Part shown: positions 25,552 to 33,629 of the stretch, piece by piece
Position numbering within the stretch: position 1 is the first letter of the stretch
Layout: every line of letters begins with the position of its first letter
From: Calothrix sp. HK-06
GTDB lineage: Bacteria; Cyanobacteriota; Cyanobacteriia; Cyanobacteriales; Nostocaceae
Assembly: GCF_001904745.1 (NCBI RefSeq)
Contig: NZ_MRCD01000095.1
Span: 1 to 34,159 of the forward strand
Length of the DNA stretch: 34,159 nt
Direction of reading: 5' to 3'
Notes under the pieces: generated by a model
What the model saw: the letters and a program-made list of their open reading frames with translations, nothing else
Database searches by the model: none
What the model was told of the DNA's origin: nothing
Translations under genes and position numbers: made by a program

Positions 25552-25568
25552 GGTGGGCACTGCCCACC
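25552..25568 (+). terminator. Hairpin GGTGGGC-ACT-GCCCACC after the ligase gene
   Basis: A 7-bp perfect GC-rich stem with a three-base loop starts 19 bases after the ligase stop and is followed by ATTAATTTG. Preceding CCCCCCAACCCCC belongs to the same dispersed repeat vocabulary. It is a reasonable transcription terminator. Confidence 0.55.
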
Positions 25569-25644
25569 ATTAATTTGAATAAACCAGTCAATGCTACTAT
25601 TAAGTACAAGCAAAGATGCGTTTAAGATTTACGTAGGTTAAGTT

Positions 25645-26112
25645 ATGGCTGATAAATTGCCACAGATAGATGGTTATGATGACTTTTTGCGAGAAATGAA
25701 AGAATGTGTTCGTGGCGCCCAAATTAGGGCATCATTGTCTGTTAACCGGGAGTTAGTATTACTTTACTGGCAAATTGGGCGCGAAATTTTGACACGACAG
25801 CAACAGCAGGGATGAGGAGTAAAAGTCATTGAACGCCTTGCAAGAGATTTAAAAGAGGCTTTTCCTGAAATGAAGGGTTTCTCAGCACGTAACCTTAAAT
25901 ATATGCGCGCGTTTGCTGAAGTCTACTCAGATGAACAATTTGTGCAGCAGGCTGCTGCACAAATTCCTTGGTTTTATAACTGTGTCATTTTAGATAAGGT
26001 AAAAAATAATGTTGAACGTGAATGGTATATACAAAAAACTATAGAAAATGGTTGGAGTAGAAATATTTTGACCATGCAGATTGAAAATAGACTTTTTGAA
26101 ACTATTGACTGA
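25645..26112 (+). pseudogene. YhcG/DUF1016-type nuclease fragment, broken
   Basis: Starting at ATG 25645 the frame encodes a DUF1016 N-terminal domain (ELVLLYWQIGREIL..., then ERLARDLKEAFPEMKGFS, RNLKYMRAFAEVY and QIPWF). An in-frame TGA at 25813-25815 lies in the family's conserved GWG, so a TGG became TGA. After YIQKTIENGWSRNIL the match ends near 26100, where ISAs1 sequence begins. The C-terminal PD-(D/E)xK nuclease half is missing. Complete YhcG proteins run to roughly 350 residues, so under half remains. Confidence 0.85.
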
Positions 26113-26465
26113 ATCCATGTTTGAAAGCATTGCTCAAATATTTTTGGGTTAATACGTTCAAATACTCGTCTAAATGTATCGGCACTTGGTATTCCCCATG
26201 TTAAATCTAAGAAATCTTTTATCCAATCGTACTTACTTAATCCATAATTCTCCATATCTTCCCATCCTTGACCTCCAGCAATCACTGATAATATCCCAAT
26301 GATTAAAATATCTGTTAATGAATGATAACGGGTTGTTTCCACGCGCGGGTCTTTTATATTACTAAAGATTGATTTAATTTTTTCTGTTAGTGCAGTCGCA
26401 CTAGCTATACTTAAAGTCTTAGAACTTTTAGTAGTAAGATTCTTTGCTTTGAAACCTAATGCCAT
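26103..26465 (-). pseudogene. ISAs1-family transposase, N-terminal fragment
   Basis: From ATG 26465 about 121 residues match the N-terminal DDE-associated domain of ISAs1-family transposases: FSNIKDPRVETTRYHSLTDI, GGQGWEDMENYG, and GIPSADTFRRVFERINP ending WIQSI. The match stops just before the expected first catalytic region (normally AIDGKTLRGS). The frame then runs on into sequence antisense to the YhcG fragment, giving a meaningless tail. The element is therefore truncated and cannot move on its own. I could not identify terminal inverted repeats. Confidence 0.8.
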
Positions 26466-26691
26466 GAGACTGCCTTTGTCATGAATAGATGCCTTGCTTA
26501 TTAACTTACTACTACAAGTATTCTACTTATTATAAATACTTGTTTAAAATTTATACTTGATATCTCTAATAATATATAAGCATTCGGACATCTAATCAGT
26601 TCATTTATTTTAAATAGTTTATTTATACTAAATTTATTCTTGGCAAACACTTTACATCTGAAAAATCTGTATTCATGAATACAAATTTAGA
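26466..26691. other. AT-rich non-coding spacer
   Basis: The stretch is very AT-rich, without an ORF, GGCGCC site or strong hairpin. It separates the transposase fragment from the Uma2 fragment and may contain decayed IS end sequence. I see nothing else in it. Confidence 0.4.
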
Positions 26692-26877
26692 TGCGCTTAC
26701 CCTGCTTTGGTAGTGTGGGATGTGGATGTCCTTAAAGGACAATTAATTAAAGTTTACCAGTCGAGCGACCCGCGCAATCCTATAGTTTATCGACGGGGAG
26801 AAATTGCGGAAGCAGAACTTGCTTTGCCTGGTTGGAGATTGGAAGTTGATCGGTTGTTTCCGCCAATTTGGCTATGA
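26692..26877 (+). pseudogene. Uma2-family endonuclease, C-terminal fragment
   Basis: In frame from about 26701 the translation PALVVWDVDVLKGQLIKVY, then R-x-PIVYRRGEIAEAE, LPGWRLEVDRLFPP and TGA matches the last about 58 residues of Uma2/DUF820 proteins, a PD-(D/E)xK family abundant in cyanobacteria. No start codon or N-terminal half with the catalytic residues is present upstream, so it is a remnant. Confidence 0.7.
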
Positions 26878-26940
26878 GGAAATACTGATTAGCAAGTTAG
26901 TTAGCACACTTTTTGATAATAACTAGGACATTTATTAACT

Positions 26941-27954
26941 TCACTTTAAATATGCTCTTGGTGTTTGACCAGTCCAACGTTTGAAAGCACGATGAAAAGC
27001 ACTTGGTTCAGAAAAACCTAGTAGAAACGCAACATCATGAATTGATGTATTAGGTTTTTTAAGATATCGCAGTGCTAATTCCTTGCGTGTTTCATCTAAA
27101 AGCTGTTGATATGAAGTTCCTTCTGTTTGAAGTTCTCTTTGTAAGTTACGAACGCTGATAGTTAAAATACGCGCAATTTCTTCGATTGATGGTACTTCTC
27201 CCTTCAAATTATGCGTTATTTCTCGAACCACTTGGTAGCTGTAGGTATTTTCCTTACTTGTATTAGAAAGCATTGCCTGAGCATGTTGTTCAAAAGCCAA
27301 AAGCAGGGAAGGATTAGCAGAAACCACTGACCACTCTAAATAAGCAGCGTCAAAAACCAGTTGATTTTTTGATTGGGAGAAATAAACAGGCGCCTCAAAA
27401 ATACGTTGATGTTCGGATATATTATCGGGACGGGGATATTGGAACCAAACTTCTCTGGGACAAAGAGATTTACCTGTGAGTGTTTTAGCAGCAGTTAACA
27501 AAGCCGAAAAACTTGCTTCAATTGGTTGTCGAGGTTCTTCAACTAAATAGTTTTTTAGATGATTTACAATCTCCCACTCGCACAGTACTTGTCCTCGTGA
27601 AACACTATAATACATTGACACACCTTGGCTGAATAAGCACATATAGCGAGAAAGTTTATCAAGAACCTGTCCGAACGTTTGGCAGTTAAATAATACGTAG
27701 CCAACAATGCCAATTGCTGCCAGGTTGAATTTCTCTCCCATGTGTAAACCAATATCAGAGTCACCTGTCTGCTTAACGACTTCGCGCCACAAAGCTCGAC
27801 TGGTTTCTCCAGAAACATAACTATCTGGCATCGTTAACAAACTAGGGTCAATGCCAGCAGCAGCACACAAGCGGTTGCTATCAATACCATGCACCGCTGC
27901 TGCGTATTGTACAGAGTTCCGAATTAGAGATATGGAAAAGGTTGCCTCTTTCAT
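26941..27954 (-). CDS. AraC-family transcriptional regulator (arabinose-binding-like N-domain)
   Basis: I start at ATG 27954 (337 residues); a TTG at 27975 is in frame but lacks a ribosome site. The N-terminal about 190 residues match the Arabinose_bd-type domain (SLIRNSVQYAAAVHGIDSNRLCAAAGI, then LGLHMGE-like DIGLHMGEKFNLAAIG, FGLVGY-like GIVGYVL). The C-terminal about 85 residues are a two-HTH AraC domain (VPSIEEIARILTISVRNLQR, then DVAFLLGFSEPSAFHRAFKRWTGQTP). It is divergent from a cupin and a DUF4386-type gene, the likely targets. Regulators of this branch often respond to amino acids or small organic ligands; here the ligand is unknown. Confidence 0.92.
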   Translation of the reverse strand: MKEATFSISLIRNSVQYAAAVHGIDSNRLCAAAGIDPSLLTMPDSYVSGETSRALWREVVKQTGDSDIGLHMGEKFNLAAIGIVGYVLFNCQTFGQVLDKLSRYMCLFSQGVSMYYSVSRGQVLCEWEIVNHLKNYLVEEPRQPIEASFSALLTAAKTLTGKSLCPREVWFQYPRPDNISEHQRIFEAPVYFSQSKNQLVFDAAYLEWSVVSANPSLLLAFEQHAQAMLSNTSKENTYSYQVVREITHNLKGEVPSIEEIARILTISVRNLQRELQTEGTSYQQLLDETRKELALRYLKKPNTSIHDVAFLLGFSEPSAFHRAFKRWTGQTPRAYLK

Positions 27955-28098
27955 CTCCCCCCAAGCATTTTTCAAAATGGCACATCAAGTCAATTTTATG
28001 GCGCCGTCGGTCAACTTCTAATTAAAACAACCGAATATCTTTAAGTGGTTGGAACTGCGACACCATCAACAACTTACACCGATAGGAGTTTTACGAAC

Positions 28099-28689
28099 AT
28101 GACATCATATACATTCGACTCAACCAAACCTGTTTATCAATCCGGCGCCGAAGCAATTAAGAATCCAGTTACGGGAGACAGCATGGTTGTTTTGCAGTCA
28201 ACCCAAGAAAGCAGTGGAAATTCTTTCACAGCGAAGTTTACTCTTCCACCAGGGTCACATGGTACACCTCTGCACTACCATAACAATCTCTTGGAAACGT
28301 TTGAGGTATTAAGCGGCGCCTTAGAAATGGAATTAGGTGAAAAAGGAAATATTAAAGTTTTACTGCCTGGGGAAGTAGTATATGTTCCTGCTGGGATGTA
28401 TCACAGTTTCCGCAATCCTTCTGGGAATGAGGTAGTATTTGTATCTAGTGTACATCCGGCTGGGGAATTTGAGCATTTTATTAGAGCAATGTATGGTTTA
28501 GCCATTGATGGAAAAGTTAGCTCTTCTGGAATGCCGAAAAATCTACTACATTTTGCTTTAATAATCCAAAAAGCTGACCTTGTTCTTGCTGGATTACCTG
28601 TATTTATTCAAAAGCTAATTATTGGAAGTTTAGCTGCGCTTGGCCGTTTGCTAGGAATGGAACGTTCGTTGAGCAAGTACTGGAATTAA
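28099..28689 (+). CDS. Cupin protein with hydrophobic C-terminus
   Basis: From ATG 28099 (AGGAG about 11 bases upstream) the product is 196 residues; a GTG at 28045 is less likely. The cupin motifs are complete: GTPLHYHNNLLETFEVLSG (His59, His61, Glu66) and GEVVYVPAGMYHSFRN (His102), giving a 3-His-1-Glu-type metal site. Residues about 155-190 form a hydrophobic helix pair (LVLAGLPVFIQKLIIGSLAALGRLLG) that may bind membrane, which is unusual for a simple cupin. It is divergent from the AraC regulator and followed by a DUF4386-type membrane protein, suggesting a small regulated operon. Confidence 0.85.
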   Translation: MTSYTFDSTKPVYQSGAEAIKNPVTGDSMVVLQSTQESSGNSFTAKFTLPPGSHGTPLHYHNNLLETFEVLSGALEMELGEKGNIKVLLPGEVVYVPAGMYHSFRNPSGNEVVFVSSVHPAGEFEHFIRAMYGLAIDGKVSSSGMPKNLLHFALIIQKADLVLAGLPVFIQKLIIGSLAALGRLLGMERSLSKYWN

Positions 28690-28708
28690 CGTGATTAAAA
28701 AATATGTA

Positions 28709-28731
28709 TAGACGCGATTTAATCGCGTCTA
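28709..28731. repeat. Palindrome TAGACGCGATTTAATCGCGTCTA
   Basis: A near-perfect 23-base palindrome (arms TAGACGCGATT and AATCGCGTCTA) lies between the cupin and the next gene. It is a typical dispersed cyanobacterial hairpin and could attenuate read-through. Its presence argues that the reading frame open from 28704 is not translated upstream of 28770. Confidence 0.75.
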
Positions 28732-28769
28732 CACCCACGAATTTAATAGAAAAGATTAGTGAGAAAATC

Positions 28770-29492
28770 ATGAATCGCATACAGCTTTTTCGAGCTACAG
28801 GAATATTATTTATTATATTTGCAGTTTCAATTAATATTCCCTACTGGCTATTAACCAAAAATTTTGAGTACGACAATATCTTACGGCGCCCTCCTGAGTA
28901 TGTATTAACTCGTTTCCACGCAGGTGGAACAGGACTTATTTTGACGTGGTTTGCCTTTGCGATATTAGCTTTACTGTTTATTCCAGCTAGTACTTTGCTG
29001 CAAAAACTGTTGTCTCGCGAAGACACTCCTTATCTGGCAACTGCAACTTTAATGGGTGTTATTTCCGGTGTGCTTCAGGCTGTTGGGTTAATGCGCTGGG
29101 TATTTGTGATTCCTGCATTAGCTAAAATATATGTTAACCCAACCGCTACTGATTCGACTCGTGCAGCCGTCATCGTTGTTTATCAAGCTGTACATCAATA
29201 TGGTGGTGTTGTAATTGGTGAGCAACTAGGGCAAACGTTACTAGTTGGATGGACGATAGGAGTAGGAATAGCAATATTGCAATCCTCTGTGTTTAAACCT
29301 TGGGTTGGGTGGATGGGTTTGGCAAGCGTCCCACTATGGATATTAGGGCAAAGTGAGTTTTTTGCAACAGTTATTGAACGCGCACCAGTTTTAGAAACGG
29401 CGCCAATTGGGTTTATGCTATGGGAAATTTGGCTAATTGTTGTTGGTGTTTTCTTGCTGCGGAAAAATGGAGGGCACCGAATTGTAGCATAG
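28770..29492 (+). CDS. DUF4386-type integral membrane protein
   Basis: I choose ATG 28770 (240 residues), after the palindrome at 28709. The protein has six or seven predicted transmembrane helices, including ATGILFIIFAVSINIPYWLL, LILTWFAFAILALLFIPAS, ATATLMGVISGVLQAVGLM, a VVYQAVHQYGG region before GWTIGVGIAIL, WMGLASVPLWILG and WLIVVGVFLL. The arrangement and the E-x2-FATV region resemble the DUF4386 family, whose function is unknown. It follows the cupin gene by 80 bases and may be under the control of the AraC regulator. Confidence 0.7.
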   Translation: MNRIQLFRATGILFIIFAVSINIPYWLLTKNFEYDNILRRPPEYVLTRFHAGGTGLILTWFAFAILALLFIPASTLLQKLLSREDTPYLATATLMGVISGVLQAVGLMRWVFVIPALAKIYVNPTATDSTRAAVIVVYQAVHQYGGVVIGEQLGQTLLVGWTIGVGIAILQSSVFKPWVGWMGLASVPLWILGQSEFFATVIERAPVLETAPIGFMLWEIWLIVVGVFLLRKNGGHRIVA

Positions 29493-29530
29493 GCCAAGGC
29501 GCCTGTGCAGTGGTTAAAAGTAATTTATTT

Positions 29531-29549
29531 TACCACAAAGACGCAGAGG
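29531..29549. repeat. Degenerate CACAAAGACGCAGAGGA repeat
   Basis: TTACCACAAAGACGCAGAGG lies between convergent genes and belongs to the same short-repeat family as the array at 7282. Confidence 0.5.
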
Positions 29550-29577
29550 ACTACTAGAGTTGAAGTAGCAATTCTTT

Positions 29578-30657
29578 TTATAAGAGTGTTTTTAACCAAT
29601 AACTTTCTAATGCCTTATTAATTCTTTCTCTTGAGTATTCGTCCTTTAAAGAATAATATTCGAGATATGAAACGATTGCTTTTCTCTCCTCTTTGTTAAA
29701 ATGTGAAAACTTTCTTGTTGCTATTTCATACCAATTAAAGTTATCTTCCCTCTCAAATTCCTCGTCAACTAACCCGTATGTTAGATGGAACACTGCGTCA
29801 GCATTAGACCAAGCTCCTTCGATTTCAGGTATGATTAAATCGGCAATCAGGAAGGCGCTTAGAAAGTATCTAAATCCTTCATCAGTGAAAAAGCTTAAAG
29901 CTGCGGAGTTTCTACCAAGAAAATCCGGGTGAAGTGTTTTCCAACTTAATCCTCGAAACTCCATTGCATACTCCGCAGGCTCATCACCCAAATCTGAGCC
30001 GCAAAGGCTATTATCTCCCGGATATGGAGTTTTTTCAAAAGCTGCGTTGATTTGCTGTTGAAGTTCTCTTACTTGTGGGTCTTTAGAAAGTGGATACTGG
30101 TAATTATGGAGACTTCGATAAAACTCTTCACTTTTTGCTTGAGCCGGATGTGTTTGTTTATTCCAACCCCATCTCAAAGCCTGCGCGCTCAAAAATTTTA
30201 ATTGAGGCAGCGTGTCAAATACTAGCCCTAAAAACGAGCAAACTGCTTTATACTGTTCTGAGGTAAACAGCGAGGTCTGATACTCAAAGTCTTCATCTTT
30301 ACTACAATAATATAAACTATGAAAGCTAGGAATCAAACTAAAAACTGTTGAATGAATAAGGTCGTTATCTTCTGAAAAATTAGAAAGGCATTTAGTCAAT
30401 AGAGACGATAGATAATAACGATAACCCTCAGCGCTTAAATAACAAAACGAAGACCATTCTTCCACCAAAAATTCTTGTTCGAGACTCAACCAGTTTTTAC
30501 CGACAAGCTTTTGTCCTATTTCCTGTTCCTCCTCCCAATCACCTGCAGATGGTCTTAATAAATTTGCCAGCTTTGGTACTTCTAGCCAAGAAAATGCATC
30601 AATTATTTCTTGTTCAACTTTATCAATCATATTTTTACCCCATACACCTCGAATCAT
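29578..30657 (-). CDS. Protein with two diverged copies of a DUF6714-like domain
   Basis: The 359-residue acidic protein has two related halves. Half 1 (about 15-165) has IIDAFSWLEV, then LSAEGYRYYLSSLLTKCL and FTSEQYKAVCSFL. Half 2 (about 195-345) has INAAFEKTPYPGD, then FTDEGFRYFLSAFLIADL and FNKEERKAIVSYL. The (A/E)G(Y/F)RY(Y/F)L signature resembles DUF6714, found as single-domain proteins, some next to polymorphic toxins, but I am not certain of that assignment. It is cytoplasmic, with no signal or membrane segment. An alternative start is ATG 30630, preceded by GGGG. No toxin gene is adjacent, so an immunity role is only conjecture. Confidence 0.65.
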   Translation of the reverse strand: MIRGVWGKNMIDKVEQEIIDAFSWLEVPKLANLLRPSAGDWEEEQEIGQKLVGKNWLSLEQEFLVEEWSSFCYLSAEGYRYYLSSLLTKCLSNFSEDNDLIHSTVFSLIPSFHSLYYCSKDEDFEYQTSLFTSEQYKAVCSFLGLVFDTLPQLKFLSAQALRWGWNKQTHPAQAKSEEFYRSLHNYQYPLSKDPQVRELQQQINAAFEKTPYPGDNSLCGSDLGDEPAEYAMEFRGLSWKTLHPDFLGRNSAALSFFTDEGFRYFLSAFLIADLIIPEIEGAWSNADAVFHLTYGLVDEEFEREDNFNWYEIATRKFSHFNKEERKAIVSYLEYYSLKDEYSRERINKALESYWLKTLL

Positions 30658-30784
30658 TCCAATTGCTACAACTACAAGCAGTATAGTTCCACAATTTTAT
30701 AGAACATTTCTAGTTTTTTAAATTGGCGCCTGTTTCGTTGTAACAAGCAGTACGCTCATAAAAGGCGCCCAATACTTAGTTTTA

Positions 30785-30844
30785 TCAAGCGAGTTCATCT
30801 GCCCGTAGCATTTCAACAAAACGGCGAGAAGAGTGTGTCTTCAT
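30785..30844 (-). pseudogene. 19-codon ORF coupled to the DUF433-like gene, possible toxin remnant
   Basis: ATG at 30844-30842 overlaps the upstream TAA (TAATG), and the frame reads MKTHSSRRFVEML... to a TGA after 19 codons. The opening resembles the first residues of cyanobacterial RelE-like toxins (MKT-x2-(S/T)-x-(R/K)-F), but the rest is missing. It could be the stump of the toxin half of a pair, or chance. Confidence 0.35.
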
Positions 30845-31359
30845 TAACCAATACAATTAGACTTAATATTAACAACCCATTCTTTCAATCGATAAAGTTC
30901 TTCTTGGGCTTCCATTTTAATTAGTTCTTTATTTGCTTCGCAGTAACGAATAATTTCATCAATTGCATCATCAGGTAAATCAAAGTTCTCTGCTGCTTCT
31001 TCGCTGTTTAGTTCGTTTTCTAGCATATCTTGCCAAACTGCAGATGCTAAAAGGCACCGTCCTTTCACATGAAGCTGTCGTCTCCAACGATGGGGACGGG
31101 ATACTAAATATTTCCAACTTGACTGTGGTGCCTCTTCTAATTCAGGTACGACCAGATGAATTTGCTTGTTGGGCGTTGCAATTCTAACTTGGTAGCCTTG
31201 TTGCAGATAATTGTGGAGAACCGTTACCACCGATATTGAACGTAAAATTGTTTCTTTTGCAGTAGTCAGTCCCATCGCTTGCCGCAAACACTCTATTTGC
31301 TCTTCTTGTTCAGGTGACACATTAAAATTTAGCCGTTTTGTTTCTCCTGCTTGGCTCAT
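30844..31359 (-). CDS. DUF433-like putative antitoxin
   Basis: The 171-residue protein has an N-terminal ribbon-helix-helix-like segment (TKRLNFNVSPEQEEQIECLRQ, then TAKETILRSISVV; about 7-46). A middle linker rich in Pro and Glu follows. The C-terminal part (about 90-160) has RRQLHVKGRCLLASAVW, then NSEEAAENFDLPDDAIDEIIRYCE, the helix-turn-helix-like core of the DUF433 family. DUF433 proteins are DNA-binding antitoxins paired with PIN-like or DUF5615 toxins. No such toxin follows; only a 19-codon overlapping ORF is present. The antitoxin role is inferred. Confidence 0.7.
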   Translation of the reverse strand: MSQAGETKRLNFNVSPEQEEQIECLRQAMGLTTAKETILRSISVVTVLHNYLQQGYQVRIATPNKQIHLVVPELEEAPQSSWKYLVSRPHRWRRQLHVKGRCLLASAVWQDMLENELNSEEAAENFDLPDDAIDEIIRYCEANKELIKMEAQEELYRLKEWVVNIKSNCIG

Positions 31360-31529
31360 CGGCGTTAGAGTTATATAAGTATATTATGAGTAAACTTTAG
31401 TCATCCAATTCATATTAATTTCTTGAAAAGTAGCGCGCCGAAGCATAGGCATTAATAGGTTAATCGATACAAATGAAAGGCACCATAATTATCAGTATTT
31501 TTTAAATGTTATCGCATAATAAATTTTTC

Positions 31530-32318
31530 TTACGCTTTGAGGTCTTCAGTCTCTAGAAAATACTCTGTACCAGCCTTAAGGTTTAAATCGGCGCCCGTAC
31601 CGTTGATTTGTCCTTTAAATTGCTCGTTTTGTTTCAGTGCTTGTTTAGTGCCTTCAGCATCCAAAATAGGTTTATCTGGTAATACCAATTTAAGAGTTTT
31701 TGCAATTTGGACATCATCTAAAGTAGTCAAAGGCTTCTCTAATGCTAATATTTGATCAAAGTCAGGGGGAGTTATAATTAAATGCGATAAGTATTGCTCT
31801 GAAATCTTCCCAAATAGTAGGTATTCTAAGAAGCTATGATGTTTTGCATTGGGGTCAAATTTACGAAAATGTACAACTCTTTTAACCTCAACAGTGACAT
31901 TACTGGCAAGTAATTGAGGAGTAGAATTGCGTTCATATTGACCACGATGGATATTTGCTTTGAAGGTTTTTATTTGACCTGACTCTAATCCAGGGAGCCA
32001 AAATTTCTCAGTTGGTTCAAGAGTATACTCATTCTGCTTAGGGTCTTTTGCCTGGTCTTCTAAATATTTATCTTGTGGATTTTCAATTCCTTGAAAAGTA
32101 GCTTCTAATAAAACTTGGTAGCTATGGCAAGTACTGTTAAATAGGGGCATATGTGAAAGATAAATTGTTTTTTCTCCAATTATCCTCATGCCGTGAATGC
32201 ACTGGGGCGTTTGAGCATATGCGGGAAGTGTTGAGAATAAAATTTCAGCAATAGTAAATACTAAAATACTAAGTAGTTTTACTATTTGGGATATTGGTTG
32301 TTTCATAAAATTTCTCAT
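31530..32318 (-). CDS. Secreted protein of unknown function
   Basis: The 262-residue protein has a signal peptide (about 1-36, ending TLPAYAQ). The start may be ATG 32318 or the internal ATG at 32306. After the signal, CIHGMRIIGEKTIYLSHMPLFNSTCHSYQVLLEATF (about 40-75) has two Cys, and His-Met pairs (HGM, HMP) reminiscent of metal sites, though this is only a pattern. The middle contains EKFWLPGLESGQIKTFKANIHRGQYER, and later a LPDKPIL segment. I do not recognise a named family. It lies downstream of the DyP peroxidase gene after an intergenic hairpin. Confidence 0.7.
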   Translation of the reverse strand: MRNFMKQPISQIVKLLSILVFTIAEILFSTLPAYAQTPQCIHGMRIIGEKTIYLSHMPLFNSTCHSYQVLLEATFQGIENPQDKYLEDQAKDPKQNEYTLEPTEKFWLPGLESGQIKTFKANIHRGQYERNSTPQLLASNVTVEVKRVVHFRKFDPNAKHHSFLEYLLFGKISEQYLSHLIITPPDFDQILALEKPLTTLDDVQIAKTLKLVLPDKPILDAEGTKQALKQNEQFKGQINGTGADLNLKAGTEYFLETEDLKA

Positions 32319-32343
32319 TGATTTTGGTAGAGTTATAATTTCG

Positions 32344-32379
32344 TATTCGCCCCCGCTTGTTAGCTCCGAAGGGCGAATA
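32344..32379. terminator. Hairpin TATTCGCCC/GGGCGAATA downstream of the peroxidase
   Basis: A perfect 9-bp stem (32344-32352 with 32371-32379) surrounds an 18-base loop in the 81-base spacer between the DyP gene and the secreted-protein gene. A clear U run is absent, so a terminator role is tentative. Confidence 0.4.
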
Positions 32380-32399
32380 TTGAAGTCCGAGCTATCTCA

Positions 32400-33629
32400 C
32401 TAGATAAAAATACGTGAGCCAGGAAAAAGCTCTCCTTCTACGATTGGTGGGACTAGAAAAATTCCTCCAGCGCGTACTGTTAAAAACCGATCCATTCCTG
32501 AAAGCGGTTTGTCGGGGTCTCCACCGAAATTTGTTCTACCTAACCATTTATCCTGTGTCAATATACGGAATAAGCGTTCGGGAGTATCTTGGAAACTCAC
32601 AAAGTTTAACCCCGTGCGAAAACCGGGAGCAGTATCTATGGGTTCGAGGAATTCATAACCCTGCCGAAACACGCGCGATGAATTACGATCGCTGACTGGT
32701 GTAACGTGCTGGTTAGCTCGCTGGACGTGGCTTTGCTTTAATATTGATTCGTTAACATTTGGAGGTTCCTGAAAGCCTTCAAATTCTAAATTGCTAAAAT
32801 CGGATGCTTGTCCAGTAAAGGGACAACCAGTTCTAACGATGAGGTTGTTTTGGCTATCTAGGGATTCTATAGGGCAACCAGTCAGCTTATCCCGACCGAC
32901 CAAAAGTTCTTGTTGCCCTCTTTCTAATGCCTGCCAAATACTCAAATCGATTCCTAGACGGACGAATGCTAAATAAGTACCTCCCTCTATCCATTGTTCT
33001 TCTGGCAATGGGTTGGGTTTAATAGTAATTGCCCCTTCGCGTTCGGAGCTTTTCATATTAGAAATGCCGTCGTGGAAATCAATCCAACTGCGTTTGTCAT
33101 CGCGTTGAGACCCATTGTAAAAGCCTGTAATTAGCAATGGCGCACTTTCCGTTGTCGGGTCGGTCATGCTAGAAAGAACTTTCCAAGTTTCGACAATGGC
33201 ACGGTCAACAGCAAGCTGGGTTTCAGCAATAAATTGAACGGCAATTTCTTCTGTGGCGGAATTAATTTTAACATCTGGAGCATATTTAAGACCCGAACCA
33301 ATCAGGAAGGAACCGCCTCCCGCAGGTAGGGGCGAACGAAACAAGCCAAAGTCTTGAAGGTGGTTTGGTAAAGTACGCCGCACTTCGGGGAGTTTAAAGG
33401 TATTGGCGCCGTAACCAACTAAAACCGTTAAATCGCCACTGGGGACTTGTTGACCGGGTAGGTCGCGCACTTTACCGCTTTTGAGTTCTTGGTACATCTG
33501 CCATAACTGGGCAAACGCTTCTCCAACTTGGCGAGCATTTTGACCCGATGTAGCTCTCAGAAATAGGATGTTAAAAAATTTACCAGGTCGCACTCCTGGA
33601 GCGTGATAAATTCCTTCTTGCAGTTTCAC
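32400..33629 (-). CDS. DyP-type peroxidase family protein
   Basis: The 409-residue protein has the DyP ferredoxin-like double-domain layout. Diagnostic positions are WIDFHDGISNM (Asp187, Gly188) for the GxxDG distal-haem motif, with the first Gly replaced by Asp. His301 in SHVQRANQ is the likely proximal haem ligand. Arg322 in RVFRQGYEF and the segment GLNFVSFQDTPERLFRIL (about 340-357) follow. DyP peroxidases use haem and peroxide to oxidise dyes, phenols or Mn, and some are encapsulin cargo. No signal peptide is seen. It starts at GTG, overlapping the upstream TAG as TAGTG, so it is coupled to the 33629-34099 gene. Confidence 0.88.
   Translation of the reverse strand: MKLQEGIYHAPGVRPGKFFNILFLRATSGQNARQVGEAFAQLWQMYQELKSGKVRDLPGQQVPSGDLTVLVGYGANTFKLPEVRRTLPNHLQDFGLFRSPLPAGGGSFLIGSGLKYAPDVKINSATEEIAVQFIAETQLAVDRAIVETWKVLSSMTDPTTESAPLLITGFYNGSQRDDKRSWIDFHDGISNMKSSEREGAITIKPNPLPEEQWIEGGTYLAFVRLGIDLSIWQALERGQQELLVGRDKLTGCPIESLDSQNNLIVRTGCPFTGQASDFSNLEFEGFQEPPNVNESILKQSHVQRANQHVTPVSDRNSSRVFRQGYEFLEPIDTAPGFRTGLNFVSFQDTPERLFRILTQDKWLGRTNFGGDPDKPLSGMDRFLTVRAGGIFLVPPIVEGELFPGSRIFI

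Noticed and set aside
26103-26465. Complete insertion sequence
   Set aside because: Only the transposase N-terminus is present, catalytic parts are missing and no terminal inverted repeats were found.
28704-28769. N-terminal extension of the DUF4386-type protein
   Set aside because: It would translate through the palindrome at 28709-28731; the ATG at 28770 gives a normal membrane-protein start.
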